Origin: Candidatus Sulfopaludibacter sp. SbA3
GTDB lineage: Bacteria > Acidobacteriota > Terriglobia > Bryobacterales > Bryobacteraceae
Assembly: GCA_900290315.1 (NCBI GenBank)
Contig: OKRF01000269.1
Coordinates: forward strand, 1 to 13,453
Length of the DNA: 13,453 bases
Reading direction: 5' to 3'
Positions within the stretch are counted from its first letter, which is position 1; every line of letters begins with the position of its first letter. Shown here piece after piece: positions 1 to 6,095 of the stretch. Both the position numbers and the translations under genes were made by a program. The notes beneath the pieces are model-generated. The model was not told where the DNA came from and searched no databases. It saw only the letters and a list, made by a program, of their open reading frames with translations.

Positions 1-3
1 CGT

Positions 4-49
4 GCCAGGCTCGAAATTCGCCGCCTTTTGGCGAATCTTCGTGCCTGGC
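4..49. repeat. Long imperfect hairpin at the left edge
   Basis: Seen directly: GCCAGGC at 4-10 pairs with GCCTGGC at 43-49, CGAA at 12-15 with TTCG at 38-41, and ATTCGCC at 16-22 with GGCGAAT at 30-36. The loop is 7 nt (23-29). Only one T-T mismatch and one bulged C interrupt 18 base pairs. The flanks also form a near-direct repeat (1-14 and 40-53, one difference). No T-run follows on the plus strand, so it resembles a REP-like palindromic element or an RNA structure more than a classical terminator. The remainder up to 214 shows a run of nine C (84-92) but no gene or clear promoter. Confidence 0.55.
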
Positions 50-214
50 TCGAGTTTGCCCCTGCGCGAAACCCCGACGCGTTCCCCCCCCCAATTTCAT
101 TCCCATCGTTGCCCGCGAGCGGGCCCCCTAATACCTCAGATGCAACTACCGCATCTGGCGCAACAGGGCCGTCTCCTAGTAACATGACAGTAGCCCTTCG
201 CGCCTCAAATCATA

Positions 215-919
215 ATGTCTCTTAACCCCGCCCAGCCGAGCCAGGTACTGCCAGCCGGCCAGGCTCACCCCACTTTCGGCTACGTCGTGCCGTTCATCGC
301 TTTTGTCGGCATCATGGCGGTCGAACACGCCCTGGAGTTGCCACTGGTGTGGTCGTATGCGGTGCGCCTGGTGGTGGTGTCGCTTCTGTTGGCCGCGATC
401 TCACAGCCTTATTTATCTTTTCGGCCGGCGGCGCCGCTGGCCAGCGTCGGAATCGGCGTCGCGGTTTTCCTCATTTGGATTGGCCCCGATGTTCTATTCG
501 GCTACCGTCACTTCTGGTGGTTTGAGAACTCTCTGATGGGGTCGGCGGCCACATCGATTCCGGCCGCATTGCGAACCAGTGTACTGTTCCTGGTGCTGCG
601 TATTGTGGGAAGCAGCATTCTGGTGCCGATCGTGGAGGAACTGTTCTGGCGCGGATGGTTGCTGCGGTGGCTGGTCGACAAGAACTTTCTGGAAGTCCCG
701 TTTGGCCAGTACGTTCCATCGGCTTTCTGGATTGTGGCGCTGCTTTTCGCTTCGGAGCATGGTTCCTACTGGGAAGTAGGACTGGCAGCCGGCATCATCT
801 ACAACTGGTGGATCATTCACACGAAAAACCTGGCGGACTGCATGCTGGCGCACGCCGTAACCAATGCAATTTTAGCGGCATACATCCTCATGGCGGGCCA
901 GTGGCAATACTGGCTATAA
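215..919 (+). CDS. CPBP (CAAX-type) intramembrane metalloprotease, exosortase-associated subtype
   Basis: A 234-residue polytopic membrane protein with about six to eight hydrophobic segments. The three CPBP (Abi/CAAX protease) motifs are all present: EExxxR as E141, E142 and R146 (EELFWR); FxxxH ending in H182 (FASEH); and HxxxN as H213 and N217 (HAVTN). By family knowledge these residues bind metal and activate water for intramembrane proteolysis of prenylated or other substrates. Length and motif spacing match the CAAX-protease-related subfamily often found beside exosortases (TIGR03008 type), but no exosortase or PEP-CTERM protein is visible here. The ATG at 215 is the first good start; no strong Shine-Dalgarno precedes it. 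The gene stands alone and ends in a hairpin and terminator (950-1033). The family is fairly certain, the substrate unknown. Confidence 0.9.
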   Translation: MSLNPAQPSQVLPAGQAHPTFGYVVPFIAFVGIMAVEHALELPLVWSYAVRLVVVSLLLAAISQPYLSFRPAAPLASVGIGVAVFLIWIGPDVLFGYRHFWWFENSLMGSAATSIPAALRTSVLFLVLRIVGSSILVPIVEELFWRGWLLRWLVDKNFLEVPFGQYVPSAFWIVALLFASEHGSYWEVGLAAGIIYNWWIIHTKNLADCMLAHAVTNAILAAYILMAGQWQYWL

Positions 920-949
920 CCGGATCTCCCGGCGGCACGTCCAAAATAG

Positions 950-985
950 TGACAGGAGTTTAGAAGATTTTCCTTCTCCCTGTCA
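950..985 (+). promoter_or_regulatory. Hairpin preceding the terminator upstream of the ABC-F gene
   Basis: TGACAGG at 950-956 pairs with CCTGTCA at 979-985. An inner AGAAG (962-966) pairs with CTTCT (973-977) across a 6-nt loop. It lies only 3 nt before the next hairpin (989-1028). Two back-to-back structures in the gap between the CPBP and ABC-F genes could simply be 3' end structure of the protease mRNA, or part of an attenuator for the ABC-F gene. The structure is visible; the function is inference. Confidence 0.4.
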
Positions 986-988
986 TTT

Positions 989-1033
989 GCTCCGGATCCG
1001 CGGTGAGTCGGGCCCCGCGATCCGGAGCTTTTT
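989..1033 (+). terminator. Intrinsic (rho-independent) terminator
   Basis: The left arm 989-1003 (GCTCCGGATCCGCGG) pairs with the right arm 1015-1028 (CCGCGATCCGGAGC) through 14 base pairs with one bulged C. The loop is 11 nt (1004-1014), followed directly by five T (1029-1033). This is a textbook terminator on the plus strand. It ends the CPBP protease transcript 70 nt after its stop, and it is also only 44 nt upstream of the ABC-F start, so a leader/attenuation role is possible. Confidence 0.85.
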
Positions 1034-1077
1034 GATTGAATAGAGATGACGGGCGCTTGGGGGCCTGTCCCACTAGA

Positions 1078-3003
1078 ATGATCCAACTCACCGGGGCGGG
1101 TAAACGGTACGGCCCCAAAATCCTTTTTGAAAATGTCGACTGGCTGGTGACGCCCAACGAGCGGGTAGGCATCGTGGGGGCGAACGGTACCGGGAAATCG
1201 TCCCTGCTCAAAGTACTGGGCGGCATGGAGGGGCTCGACTCGGGCGGCATCTCCACACAGAAGGGCGTCACCATCGGCTACCTGCCGCAGGAAGGGCTGT
1301 CGCTTTCCGGGCGCTCGGTGTTCGCCGAGTGCATGACGGTGTTTGCCGGCCTGCGCGCTTTGGAAGTGGAACAGGAGGATCTGGCGCGCCGCATGGGCGA
1401 ACTGGACCCGGGCAGCAGCGAATACGGCCAGGTGGCCGACCGTTTCCACCGCGCCGAGAGCGAGTTTCGTGCGCGCGACGGCTTTGCCATTGAAGCCCAG
1501 GTGGGCGCCGTGCTATCGGGCCTGGGCTTTCCGCAACGCGACTGGAAGAAGCATACGGAAGAGTTTTCGGGGGGCTGGCAGATGCGCATCGCGCTGGCCA
1601 AACTGCTCCTCGAAAAGCCCAACTTGCTGCTTCTCGATGAACCCACCAACCATCTCGACCTGGAGGCGCGCAACTGGCTGGAGGAGTACCTGGGAGCCTA
1701 TCCCAACGCCTTCGTGCTGGTTTCGCACGACCGCTACTTTCTGGATGTGACCGTTCGCAAGATCGCCGAGTTGTGGAATAAAGGGCTGCACTTCTATACC
1801 GGAGGCTTCACCCGCTATGAGCAGCAGAAGACCGAGCGGCGCGCGCAATTGCAATCGGCGTATCAGAATCAGCAGGACAAGATCCGTCAACTGGAGGCCT
1901 TCATCAACCGCTTCCGGTATCAGGCCACCAAAGCCAAGCAGGTGCAGAGCCGCATCAAGGAATTGGAAAAGATCGAGAAGATCGAAATTCCGACGGAAGA
2001 GAAGACCATCCACTTCAGCTTCCCGCAGCCCAAGCCCAGCGGTCGGATCGTGGCCGAGTTCAAGAAGGTCGCCAAGAGTTACGGCGACAACCTGGTGTTC
2101 TCTGGTGCGGATCTGATCATCGAGCGGGGCGACCGGGTGGCGCTGGTAGGCGTCAACGGGGCCGGTAAGTCCACGCTGATCAAGATTCTGGCCGGCGCCG
2201 AGCCGGTGACTGCCGGGGAGTACATTCTGGGCCACAACGCCCAGCCGGACTACTTCGCCCAGGATCAATACAAGGAACTGGATCAGGATGCGCGCCTGAT
2301 CGACGACCTGGGAACGGTGGCGCCGCGGGCCACCAACACCGAACTGCGCAGCATCCTGGGCTGCTTCCTCTTTTCCGAAGACGACGTGTTCAAACCAATT
2401 GGCGTCCTCAGCGGCGGAGAGCGCAATCGGTATGCGCTGGCGCGCATGCTCATGGTGCCTTCCAATTTCATGCTGCTGGACGAGCCCACCAACCACCTCG
2501 ATATGCGCGCCAAGGACGTGCTGTTGACGGCCCTGCAGGATTACAACGGCACCGTGGTGTTTGTGTCGCACGACCGCTACTTCATCGACAAGCTGGCCAC
2601 GCGGATTGTAGAAGTGGAAGAAGGCAACGTCCGGGTGTATCCCGGCAATTATGAGGACTACCAGTGGCGAAAGCAAGGCGGCGGGCAGCCGGCAACTGCC
2701 GAAGTACCGACACCTGTTGTCGAAGAAACTGTATCGGAAGCGGCCAGCGAACCCGCCAAAGCATCGGACCGGCGCCTGAATCCCATCAAACTGCGCCAGA
2801 TGAAAGAGCGGCGGCACGAAATCGAAGAGGAAGTCACGCGGCTGGAGGCGGAAATTGCGGATTGTGAAGCGGCTCTGGGCCATTTCGTGAGCGTGGAAGA
2901 GACCCAGCGCACCAGCGATCTCCTCAACGCGCGCCGCGCCGATCTGGAATCGCTGCTGCTGGAGTGGGAAGAAGTGGCCCAGTCGATCGAAGCGAACTCG
3001 TAG
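1078..3003 (+). CDS. ABC-F family ATPase (YheS/YdiF/Uup-like ribosome-associated protein)
   Basis: A 641-residue soluble protein with two ABC cassettes and no membrane segments, the ABC-F architecture. Cassette 1: Walker A GANGTGKS (34-41), signature SGGWQ near 164, Walker B with D187 and catalytic E188 (DEPTNHLD). A charged interdomain linker spans about 241-320. Cassette 2: Walker A GVNGAGKS (358-365), signature LSGGE near 444-448, Walker B D468 and E469. A C-terminal coiled coil runs about 567-641. Both catalytic glutamates are present, so it should be an active ATPase. By family knowledge ABC-F proteins bind the ribosomal E site and relieve stalled or drug-bound ribosomes. The sequence style resembles the YheS/YdiF group more than dedicated resistance factors. 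I chose the ATG at 1078, where family homology begins (MIQLTGAGKRYG); an in-frame TTG at 1036 would add 14 unlikely residues next to the terminator. Confidence 0.93.
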   Translation: MIQLTGAGKRYGPKILFENVDWLVTPNERVGIVGANGTGKSSLLKVLGGMEGLDSGGISTQKGVTIGYLPQEGLSLSGRSVFAECMTVFAGLRALEVEQEDLARRMGELDPGSSEYGQVADRFHRAESEFRARDGFAIEAQVGAVLSGLGFPQRDWKKHTEEFSGGWQMRIALAKLLLEKPNLLLLDEPTNHLDLEARNWLEEYLGAYPNAFVLVSHDRYFLDVTVRKIAELWNKGLHFYTGGFTRYEQQKTERRAQLQSAYQNQQDKIRQLEAFINRFRYQATKAKQVQSRIKELEKIEKIEIPTEEKTIHFSFPQPKPSGRIVAEFKKVAKSYGDNLVFSGADLIIERGDRVALVGVNGAGKSTLIKILAGAEPVTAGEYILGHNAQPDYFAQDQYKELDQDARLIDDLGTVAPRATNTELRSILGCFLFSEDDVFKPIGVLSGGERNRYALARMLMVPSNFMLLDEPTNHLDMRAKDVLLTALQDYNGTVVFVSHDRYFIDKLATRIVEVEEGNVRVYPGNYEDYQWRKQGGGQPATAEVPTPVVEETVSEAASEPAKASDRRLNPIKLRQMKERRHEIEEEVTRLEAEIADCEAALGHFVSVEETQRTSDLLNARRADLESLLLEWEEVAQSIEANS

Positions 3004-3009
3004 TACCAC

Positions 3010-3035
3010 GTAACGCCGGCGATCTTGTCGCCGGT
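3010..3035. repeat. 26-bp hairpin element, copy 1 (REP-like)
   Basis: Identical over 26 bases to 5524-5549. CCGGCGA (3016-3022) and TCGCCGG (3028-3034) form a perfect stem around a 5-nt loop, extendable by a G-T and a C-G pair. It lies in the 56-bp gap between the convergent stops of the ABC-F gene and the zinc-ribbon gene, where it could act as a bidirectional 3' end structure. There is no T-run. Two identical copies in equivalent positions suggest a dispersed palindromic repeat. Confidence 0.6.
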
Positions 3036-3059
3036 GAGGAGGGCAACTGGCGGCGCCAC

Positions 3060-3284
3060 CTACTCTTGAGCGGGCATTTGCTGCTCAATCTCTTTCCAGG
3101 CACTGATTTTGAGACGCCGGCAGACCCAACACAGGGGCTCATCGCCCACGCTGGCCGTTTCGGCGCCGCAAACCGAGCAACGTGTGGTTTTTTTGAGCAG
3201 ATCGGGAGAGACAGACCGCTTTGCCTGTTCCAGCAACTCGGGTGGAACCACCGGTTCGGTTCTTGTTTGTGGCTTGCGTTTCAT
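3060..3284 (-). CDS. Small four-cysteine zinc-ribbon protein
   Basis: A 74-residue hypothetical protein with a basic, proline-rich N-terminus and a treble-clef/zinc-ribbon-like cysteine pattern: C36-x2-C39 (CSVC) and C52-x2-C55 (CWVC). The four cysteines can bind one zinc ion. No enzymatic motif is visible, and I do not recognise a named family. I chose the ATG at 3284 (MKRKPQ...), because the upstream extension to a GTG at 3341 adds 19 residues of non-conserved look. The gene is convergent with the ABC-F gene and downstream of a second small zinc-ribbon gene on the same strand, 75 bp away (18 bp if the GTG is used), so the two may be co-transcribed. A role in nucleic acid or protein binding is only a guess from the fold type. 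Confidence 0.65.
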   Translation of the reverse strand: MKRKPQTRTEPVVPPELLEQAKRSVSPDLLKKTTRCSVCGAETASVGDEPLCWVCRRLKISAWKEIEQQMPAQE

Positions 3285-3359
3285 TTCAGTGACCCAGCCT
3301 GCTTCCACTATGGCAGAAACCGCTTCCCCGGCACAAGTCACCGCCGGGTAAATTCCGTA

Positions 3360-3542
3360 CTATGCCGCTTCGGGGATCTGCACGACCGCCGCGACATCCA
3401 GCGAGGAGCCGCACCGCGGGCACTTCTGACCGATCGCTACGCGCGCGTACTTCCCCCTCAAATCGATATCGGCCGGGACCGTATGGGTGCAGATGGGGCA
3501 GTGTGCCTCGCCTTTCACATGCTTTTGATTGGTAATTCGCAT
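3360..3542 (-). CDS. Small four-cysteine zinc-ribbon protein
   Basis: A 60-residue protein with two CPxC knuckles: C15-x2-C18 (CPIC) and C41-x2-C44 (CPRCG), 22 residues apart, a classical zinc-ribbon pattern. The segment between them looks like a beta hairpin (ADIDLRGKYARVAIG). A GAGG ribosome binding site lies about 8 nt before the ATG at 3542, supporting this start. It probably precedes the 3060-3284 gene in a small operon and is divergent from the DUF3467 gene. No specific function can be assigned. The regular cysteine spacing and ribosome binding site make it likely to be a real gene despite its size. Confidence 0.7.
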   Translation of the reverse strand: MRITNQKHVKGEAHCPICTHTVPADIDLRGKYARVAIGQKCPRCGSSLDVAAVVQIPEAA

Positions 3543-3619
3543 AATGTTGCCTCACATCGTCTGATGCAATTCCCGGAGCACGGGTTGTGCCAAAATCGTA
3601 AATAATCTTAAAGATCTTC

Positions 3620-3655
3620 GGGAAGGCACGGAACCAGGCTCTGGTTCGTGTTCCC
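3620..3655 (+). promoter_or_regulatory. Strong hairpin in the leader of the DUF3467 gene
   Basis: GAACCAG (3631-3637) and CTGGTTC (3641-3647) form a perfect stem with a 3-nt loop. The stem continues as CAC/GTG (3627-3629 with 3648-3650) and GGGAA/TTCCC (3620-3624 with 3651-3655), for 15 base pairs with bulges on the left side only. It ends 24 nt before the ATG at 3680 and has no T-run. An A/T-rich patch just upstream (3591-3616) is the likeliest promoter region, but no convincing -35/-10 pair stands out. A 5'-UTR stability or regulatory structure is inference. Confidence 0.45.
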
Positions 3656-3679
3656 GCACCCAGTGCTACTCTGTAATCT

Positions 3680-3973
3680 ATGACTCAGCCCACGCCTCCC
3701 AGGATTCAACTTGTGAACACCCCCGACTACCGGGAGGGTTATGCCAACAGCGTGCAGGTGAGGGTCAACCTGTGGGACTTCTTTTTGATGTTCGGGCGGG
3801 TCAACCAGACCGCCGCGGACAACGTGGCCATTCACAACTTTCAGGGTATTTACGTGAGCCCGCAGCAGGCCAAGGCCCTGCTCAACGTGCTGCAGCAGAA
3901 TGTGACCCAATACGAAACCGCATTCGGCGAAATCAAACTGGAACCGCAAGCCGGCGGCGGAATCGTCCAGTAG
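3680..3973 (+). CDS. DUF3467 family protein
   Basis: A 97-residue protein I recognise as DUF3467 from the segment around residues 16-38 (PDYREGYANSVQV, then LWDFFLMFG) and the helical C-terminal half ending in LLNVLQQNVTQYETAFGEI. These are small alpha/beta proteins of unknown function found widely in bacteria and archaea. There is no signal peptide, membrane segment or catalytic motif. It starts at the ATG at 3680, downstream of a strong leader hairpin. The stop is only 6 bp before the start of the membrane glycosyltransferase gene, so the pair is very likely one operon and perhaps translationally coupled. This link could reflect shared expression rather than shared function. Confidence 0.85.
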   Translation: MTQPTPPRIQLVNTPDYREGYANSVQVRVNLWDFFLMFGRVNQTAADNVAIHNFQGIYVSPQQAKALLNVLQQNVTQYETAFGEIKLEPQAGGGIVQ

Positions 3974-3979
3974 CCGCGC

Positions 3980-5527
3980 ATGCGCACGGACGAGCCGCCC
4001 CATCGTCAGGTTCGCGTCGGGACGTACGGGTTCTTCCTGGTGCTCTTCGGCCTGATTCTGTTTCTCAGCCATCTTTCCCTGCTGCGGCTGAATTATTTCT
4101 GGGACGAAGTGGACCAGTACATTCCATCGGCCCTGGACATCTACCACAGCGGCGCATTCATTCCCCGGTCGGTGGACCCGATTGTGCATCCGCCGGGAGT
4201 GATGGCATACCTGGCCGCGTTCTGGAAGCTGGCGGGATATCATCCGGCATCCACTCGGGCGGCCATGCTGTTGCTGGCCTCCTTCGGCGTCCTGGTGGCA
4301 TTTCTGCTGGCCATCGAACTCTCTAAGGAAGTGGGGCGTGGCGCCCCCGCATTTGTAGCGGCGGGTCTGCTGTGTTGTTCGCCCGTCTTCTTCGCGCAAT
4401 CCATGATGGCGAACCTGGACGCACCCGCCATGGTGTTTACCATTCTGGCCCTGCTATTGTTTCTGCAGGATCGCATCCGCACGTGTGCCGCGGTCTGCAT
4501 GGTGCTGGTTTTGGTGAAGGAAACCGGACTGGTGGTCCCCCTGGTCTTCGCCGCGTGGCTGGCGCATGAGCGGCGCTGGCGCGACGCCGCCTGGTTCGCC
4601 GCACCGGCGGTGGTGCTGGCAGGCTGGCTGGGCGGGTTGTACCGCGCCACCGGACATTGGACCGGCAGCCCCGGATTCGCGCAATATAACCTGTATTTCC
4701 CGCTGCACCCGGTGCGCCTTCTGGTGGCGCTGAGCCGCCGCTGCTATTCCCTCTTCTTCGCCAGCTTTCAGTGGATCGGCGCCTTCGCCATCGCCTTCGT
4801 GTGGCGCACATCGACTCTGTTCCGCAGCCGTTCCTGGAAAATCGCCTGGTGGCTGGCAGGCGTCCATGTACTGCTGGTCACGGCGCTGGGCGGTGCGGTG
4901 CTCACGCGCTACCTGCTGCCGGTCATGCCGATTGTGTACGCGGCCATGGCGGTGGGGCTGGCGCGCTTTCCCAAGCGGCCGCAGCGCATCTGCGCGGCTG
5001 CCCTGCTGGTAGGGCTCGCGGCCAGCAACTTCATCAATCCCCCATACCCGTTCCCCTATGAGGACAACCTGGCCTTCGCGGACTTCGTAAAGCTGCAGAG
5101 CAGCGCCACGGAATTCCTGGACCACTATTTCAGCGACGCGCGCGTTACCACGGTCTGGCCGCTCAACCGCGAGTTGACGCGGCCCGAGTTGGGTTTCGTG
5201 AGCCGCAAGATGGATGTGCAGACGCTGCGTAACCTTTCGCCGCAGACTCTGCAGCCTGTGGACTGGAACCATGTACAGGTGTTCGTGGCGTTTTCACGCA
5301 CCTGGGATCCACAATTCAGCTTCACGCACTTCGCCCCGGTGCGCCAATTCTGGCAGCACTTCTACGGCTTCACTCCCAATTCCTCGATGGAAGCTCTGCG
5401 GCAACGGGTGCCCCTGCAACTGGTGGCGCATTTCGAGCAGCGCGGCCAGTGGCTGGACATTTACGCCAATCGCGGGACGCCGATTTCGTCTCCCCTGTTG
5501 CGCGCGAATGTGCGGCGACGCTGGTAA
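3980..5527 (+). CDS. GT-C membrane glycosyltransferase (family 39 / PMT-like)
   Basis: A 515-residue polytopic membrane protein. The N-terminal segment (about 16-36) is followed by the first periplasmic loop, which holds the acidic GT-C motif WDEVDQY (D42, E43) and HPP at 70-72. About ten further hydrophobic stretches run to residue about 350. A soluble C-terminal part of about 160 residues probably faces the periplasm. By family knowledge these enzymes use a polyprenyl-phosphate sugar donor and transfer the sugar to protein, lipid A or other acceptors outside the cytoplasm. Donor and acceptor cannot be read from the sequence. The ATG at 3980 lies 6 bp after the DUF3467 stop. The TAA stop is itself part of the 26-bp repeat element that begins the convergent intergenic gap. 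Confidence 0.85.
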   Translation: MRTDEPPHRQVRVGTYGFFLVLFGLILFLSHLSLLRLNYFWDEVDQYIPSALDIYHSGAFIPRSVDPIVHPPGVMAYLAAFWKLAGYHPASTRAAMLLLASFGVLVAFLLAIELSKEVGRGAPAFVAAGLLCCSPVFFAQSMMANLDAPAMVFTILALLLFLQDRIRTCAAVCMVLVLVKETGLVVPLVFAAWLAHERRWRDAAWFAAPAVVLAGWLGGLYRATGHWTGSPGFAQYNLYFPLHPVRLLVALSRRCYSLFFASFQWIGAFAIAFVWRTSTLFRSRSWKIAWWLAGVHVLLVTALGGAVLTRYLLPVMPIVYAAMAVGLARFPKRPQRICAAALLVGLAASNFINPPYPFPYEDNLAFADFVKLQSSATEFLDHYFSDARVTTVWPLNRELTRPELGFVSRKMDVQTLRNLSPQTLQPVDWNHVQVFVAFSRTWDPQFSFTHFAPVRQFWQHFYGFTPNSSMEALRQRVPLQLVAHFEQRGQWLDIYANRGTPISSPLLRANVRRRW

Positions 5528-5549
5528 CGCCGGCGATCTTGTCGCCGGT
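5524..5549. repeat. 26-bp hairpin element, copy 2 (REP-like)
   Basis: Exact copy of 3010-3035: CCGGCGA (5530-5536) and TCGCCGG (5542-5548) around TCTTG. Here the element supplies the TAA stop codon (5525-5527) of the glycosyltransferase gene. It runs straight into the 28-bp tandem repeat at 5545-5601. Confidence 0.6.
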
Positions 5550-5601
5550 CGCCCGCCCCTCGTCCTCGAGGACCGGTCGCCCGCCCCTCGTCCTCGAGGA
5601 C
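5545..5601. repeat. 28-bp tandem direct repeat containing a 12-bp palindrome
   Basis: The unit starting CCGGTCGCCCGCCCC at 5545 is repeated exactly with a period of 28 bp starting at 5573. Each unit ends in the perfect palindrome GTCCTCGAGGAC (5562-5573 and 5590-5601). The repeat block ends at the first base of the stop codon (TAG, minus strand, 5603-5601) of the convergent gene. With the 26-bp element it fills the entire gap between the two convergent stops. Confidence 0.8.
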
Positions 5602-5930
5602 TACCCCGTCTGTCCCGCGCGCATCGGCAGGGAGAATTGCTGCATTCCGCTGCGGCAGAGAAACTCGAGCAGGAGAATCATCTTGTGCTCCTGGTCACTG
5701 GAGCGCACGCGCGGACATCCCGGGCGCGCCTGCTGAAATTCGGCAATCCGGCGCGCCAGTTGGGCCCGCGAGCAGCGGCACTGGCGCGTCGATTCCAAAA
5801 TGCAGGAGCCCAGGTATTCAGCGATAAATTCCAGCTCGTCAGCGGAGAGACCTAACAGAAAGTGGCGAGTTTTCGATTGCAGCGAAATATCAGCACACGA
5901 GGCCAAAGCGGTTACCAGCGCAGGTCGCAC
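5601..5930 (-). CDS. Hypothetical 109-residue helical protein
   Basis: I do not recognise the family. The predicted protein is mostly helical, with an amphipathic core (GLSADELEFIAEYLGSCI, then SRAQLARRIAEFQQAR, then HKMILLLEFLCRSG) and a short proline-containing tail. Several cysteines (for example the CRC pair and the C before RSG) show no clear metal-binding spacing. There is no signal peptide or membrane span. The GTG start at 5930 is supported by an AGGAG ribosome binding site (5945-5941) 10 nt upstream and a plausible sigma-70 promoter (6012-5984). It is convergent with the glycosyltransferase and separated from the B6 operon by a strong terminator, so it is probably expressed on its own. 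It is judged real from its protein-like composition and these signals. Confidence 0.6.
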   Translation of the reverse strand: MRPALVTALASCADISLQSKTRHFLLGLSADELEFIAEYLGSCILESTRQCRCSRAQLARRIAEFQQARPGCPRVRSSDQEHKMILLLEFLCRSGMQQFSLPMRAGQTG

Positions 5931-5940
5931 AGCAACAGAT

Positions 5941-5945
5941 CTCCT
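5941..5945 (-). promoter_or_regulatory. Ribosome binding site fixing a GTG start
   Basis: AGGAG read on the minus strand, 10 nt before the GTG at 5930. It is the reason for choosing this non-ATG start for the 109-residue gene. Confidence 0.5.
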
Positions 5946-5983
5946 GTCGGGTGATGATTCATACTGAAACGGATCTGTGCCGT

Positions 5984-6012
5984 ATTATTACGAAAACTTC
6001 ATCCGGGTGCAA
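5984..6012 (-). promoter_or_regulatory. Candidate sigma-70 promoter for the 109-residue gene
   Basis: On the minus strand TTGCAC (6012-6007) and AATAAT (5989-5984) are separated by exactly 17 bp, matching three and five of the six consensus positions of the -35 and -10 boxes. The predicted start lies near 5977, giving a leader of about 47 nt before the GTG at 5930. Confidence 0.4.
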
Positions 6013-6020
6013 GGGGGGGC

Positions 6021-6095
6021 AAAAATCCGTCAGCCTGATCCGCGCGATTAATTACAGATTGCAATAAATCGCGCGGATCAGGCTGACGGATTTTT
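6021..6095. terminator. 29-bp perfect inverted repeat, bidirectional terminator
   Basis: The arms 6021-6049 and 6067-6095 are exact reverse complements over 29 bases, with a 17-nt A/T-rich loop (6050-6066). Each arm is bounded by five A or five T, so a hairpin with a trailing U-run forms in either direction. The right arm's last base is the last base of the phosphatase stop codon (6097-6095), so it terminates the minus-strand B6 operon immediately after its final gene. The stem is far longer than usual for a terminator, which also allows a mobile palindromic element origin. Confidence 0.85.

Noticed and set aside
28..225. Short open frames at the left edge (2-187 and 28-225)
   Set aside because: Low-complexity proline/serine-rich translations crossing a palindrome and a C-run; no coding signals.
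1513..3009. 498-residue open frame on the minus strand
   Set aside because: It is antisense to the ABC-F gene, which has complete family motifs. The reading is a GC-rich shadow with no recognisable domain.
3608..4399. 263-residue minus-strand open frame
   Set aside because: Overlaps the DUF3467 and glycosyltransferase genes antisense; histidine- and glutamine-rich composition typical of a shadow frame.
4454..5272. 272-residue minus-strand open frame
   Set aside because: Antisense to the membrane glycosyltransferase, with no family features.
5545..5601. CRISPR-like array
   Set aside because: Only two tandem 28-bp units with no spacer between them and no cas genes; it is a simple tandem repeat.
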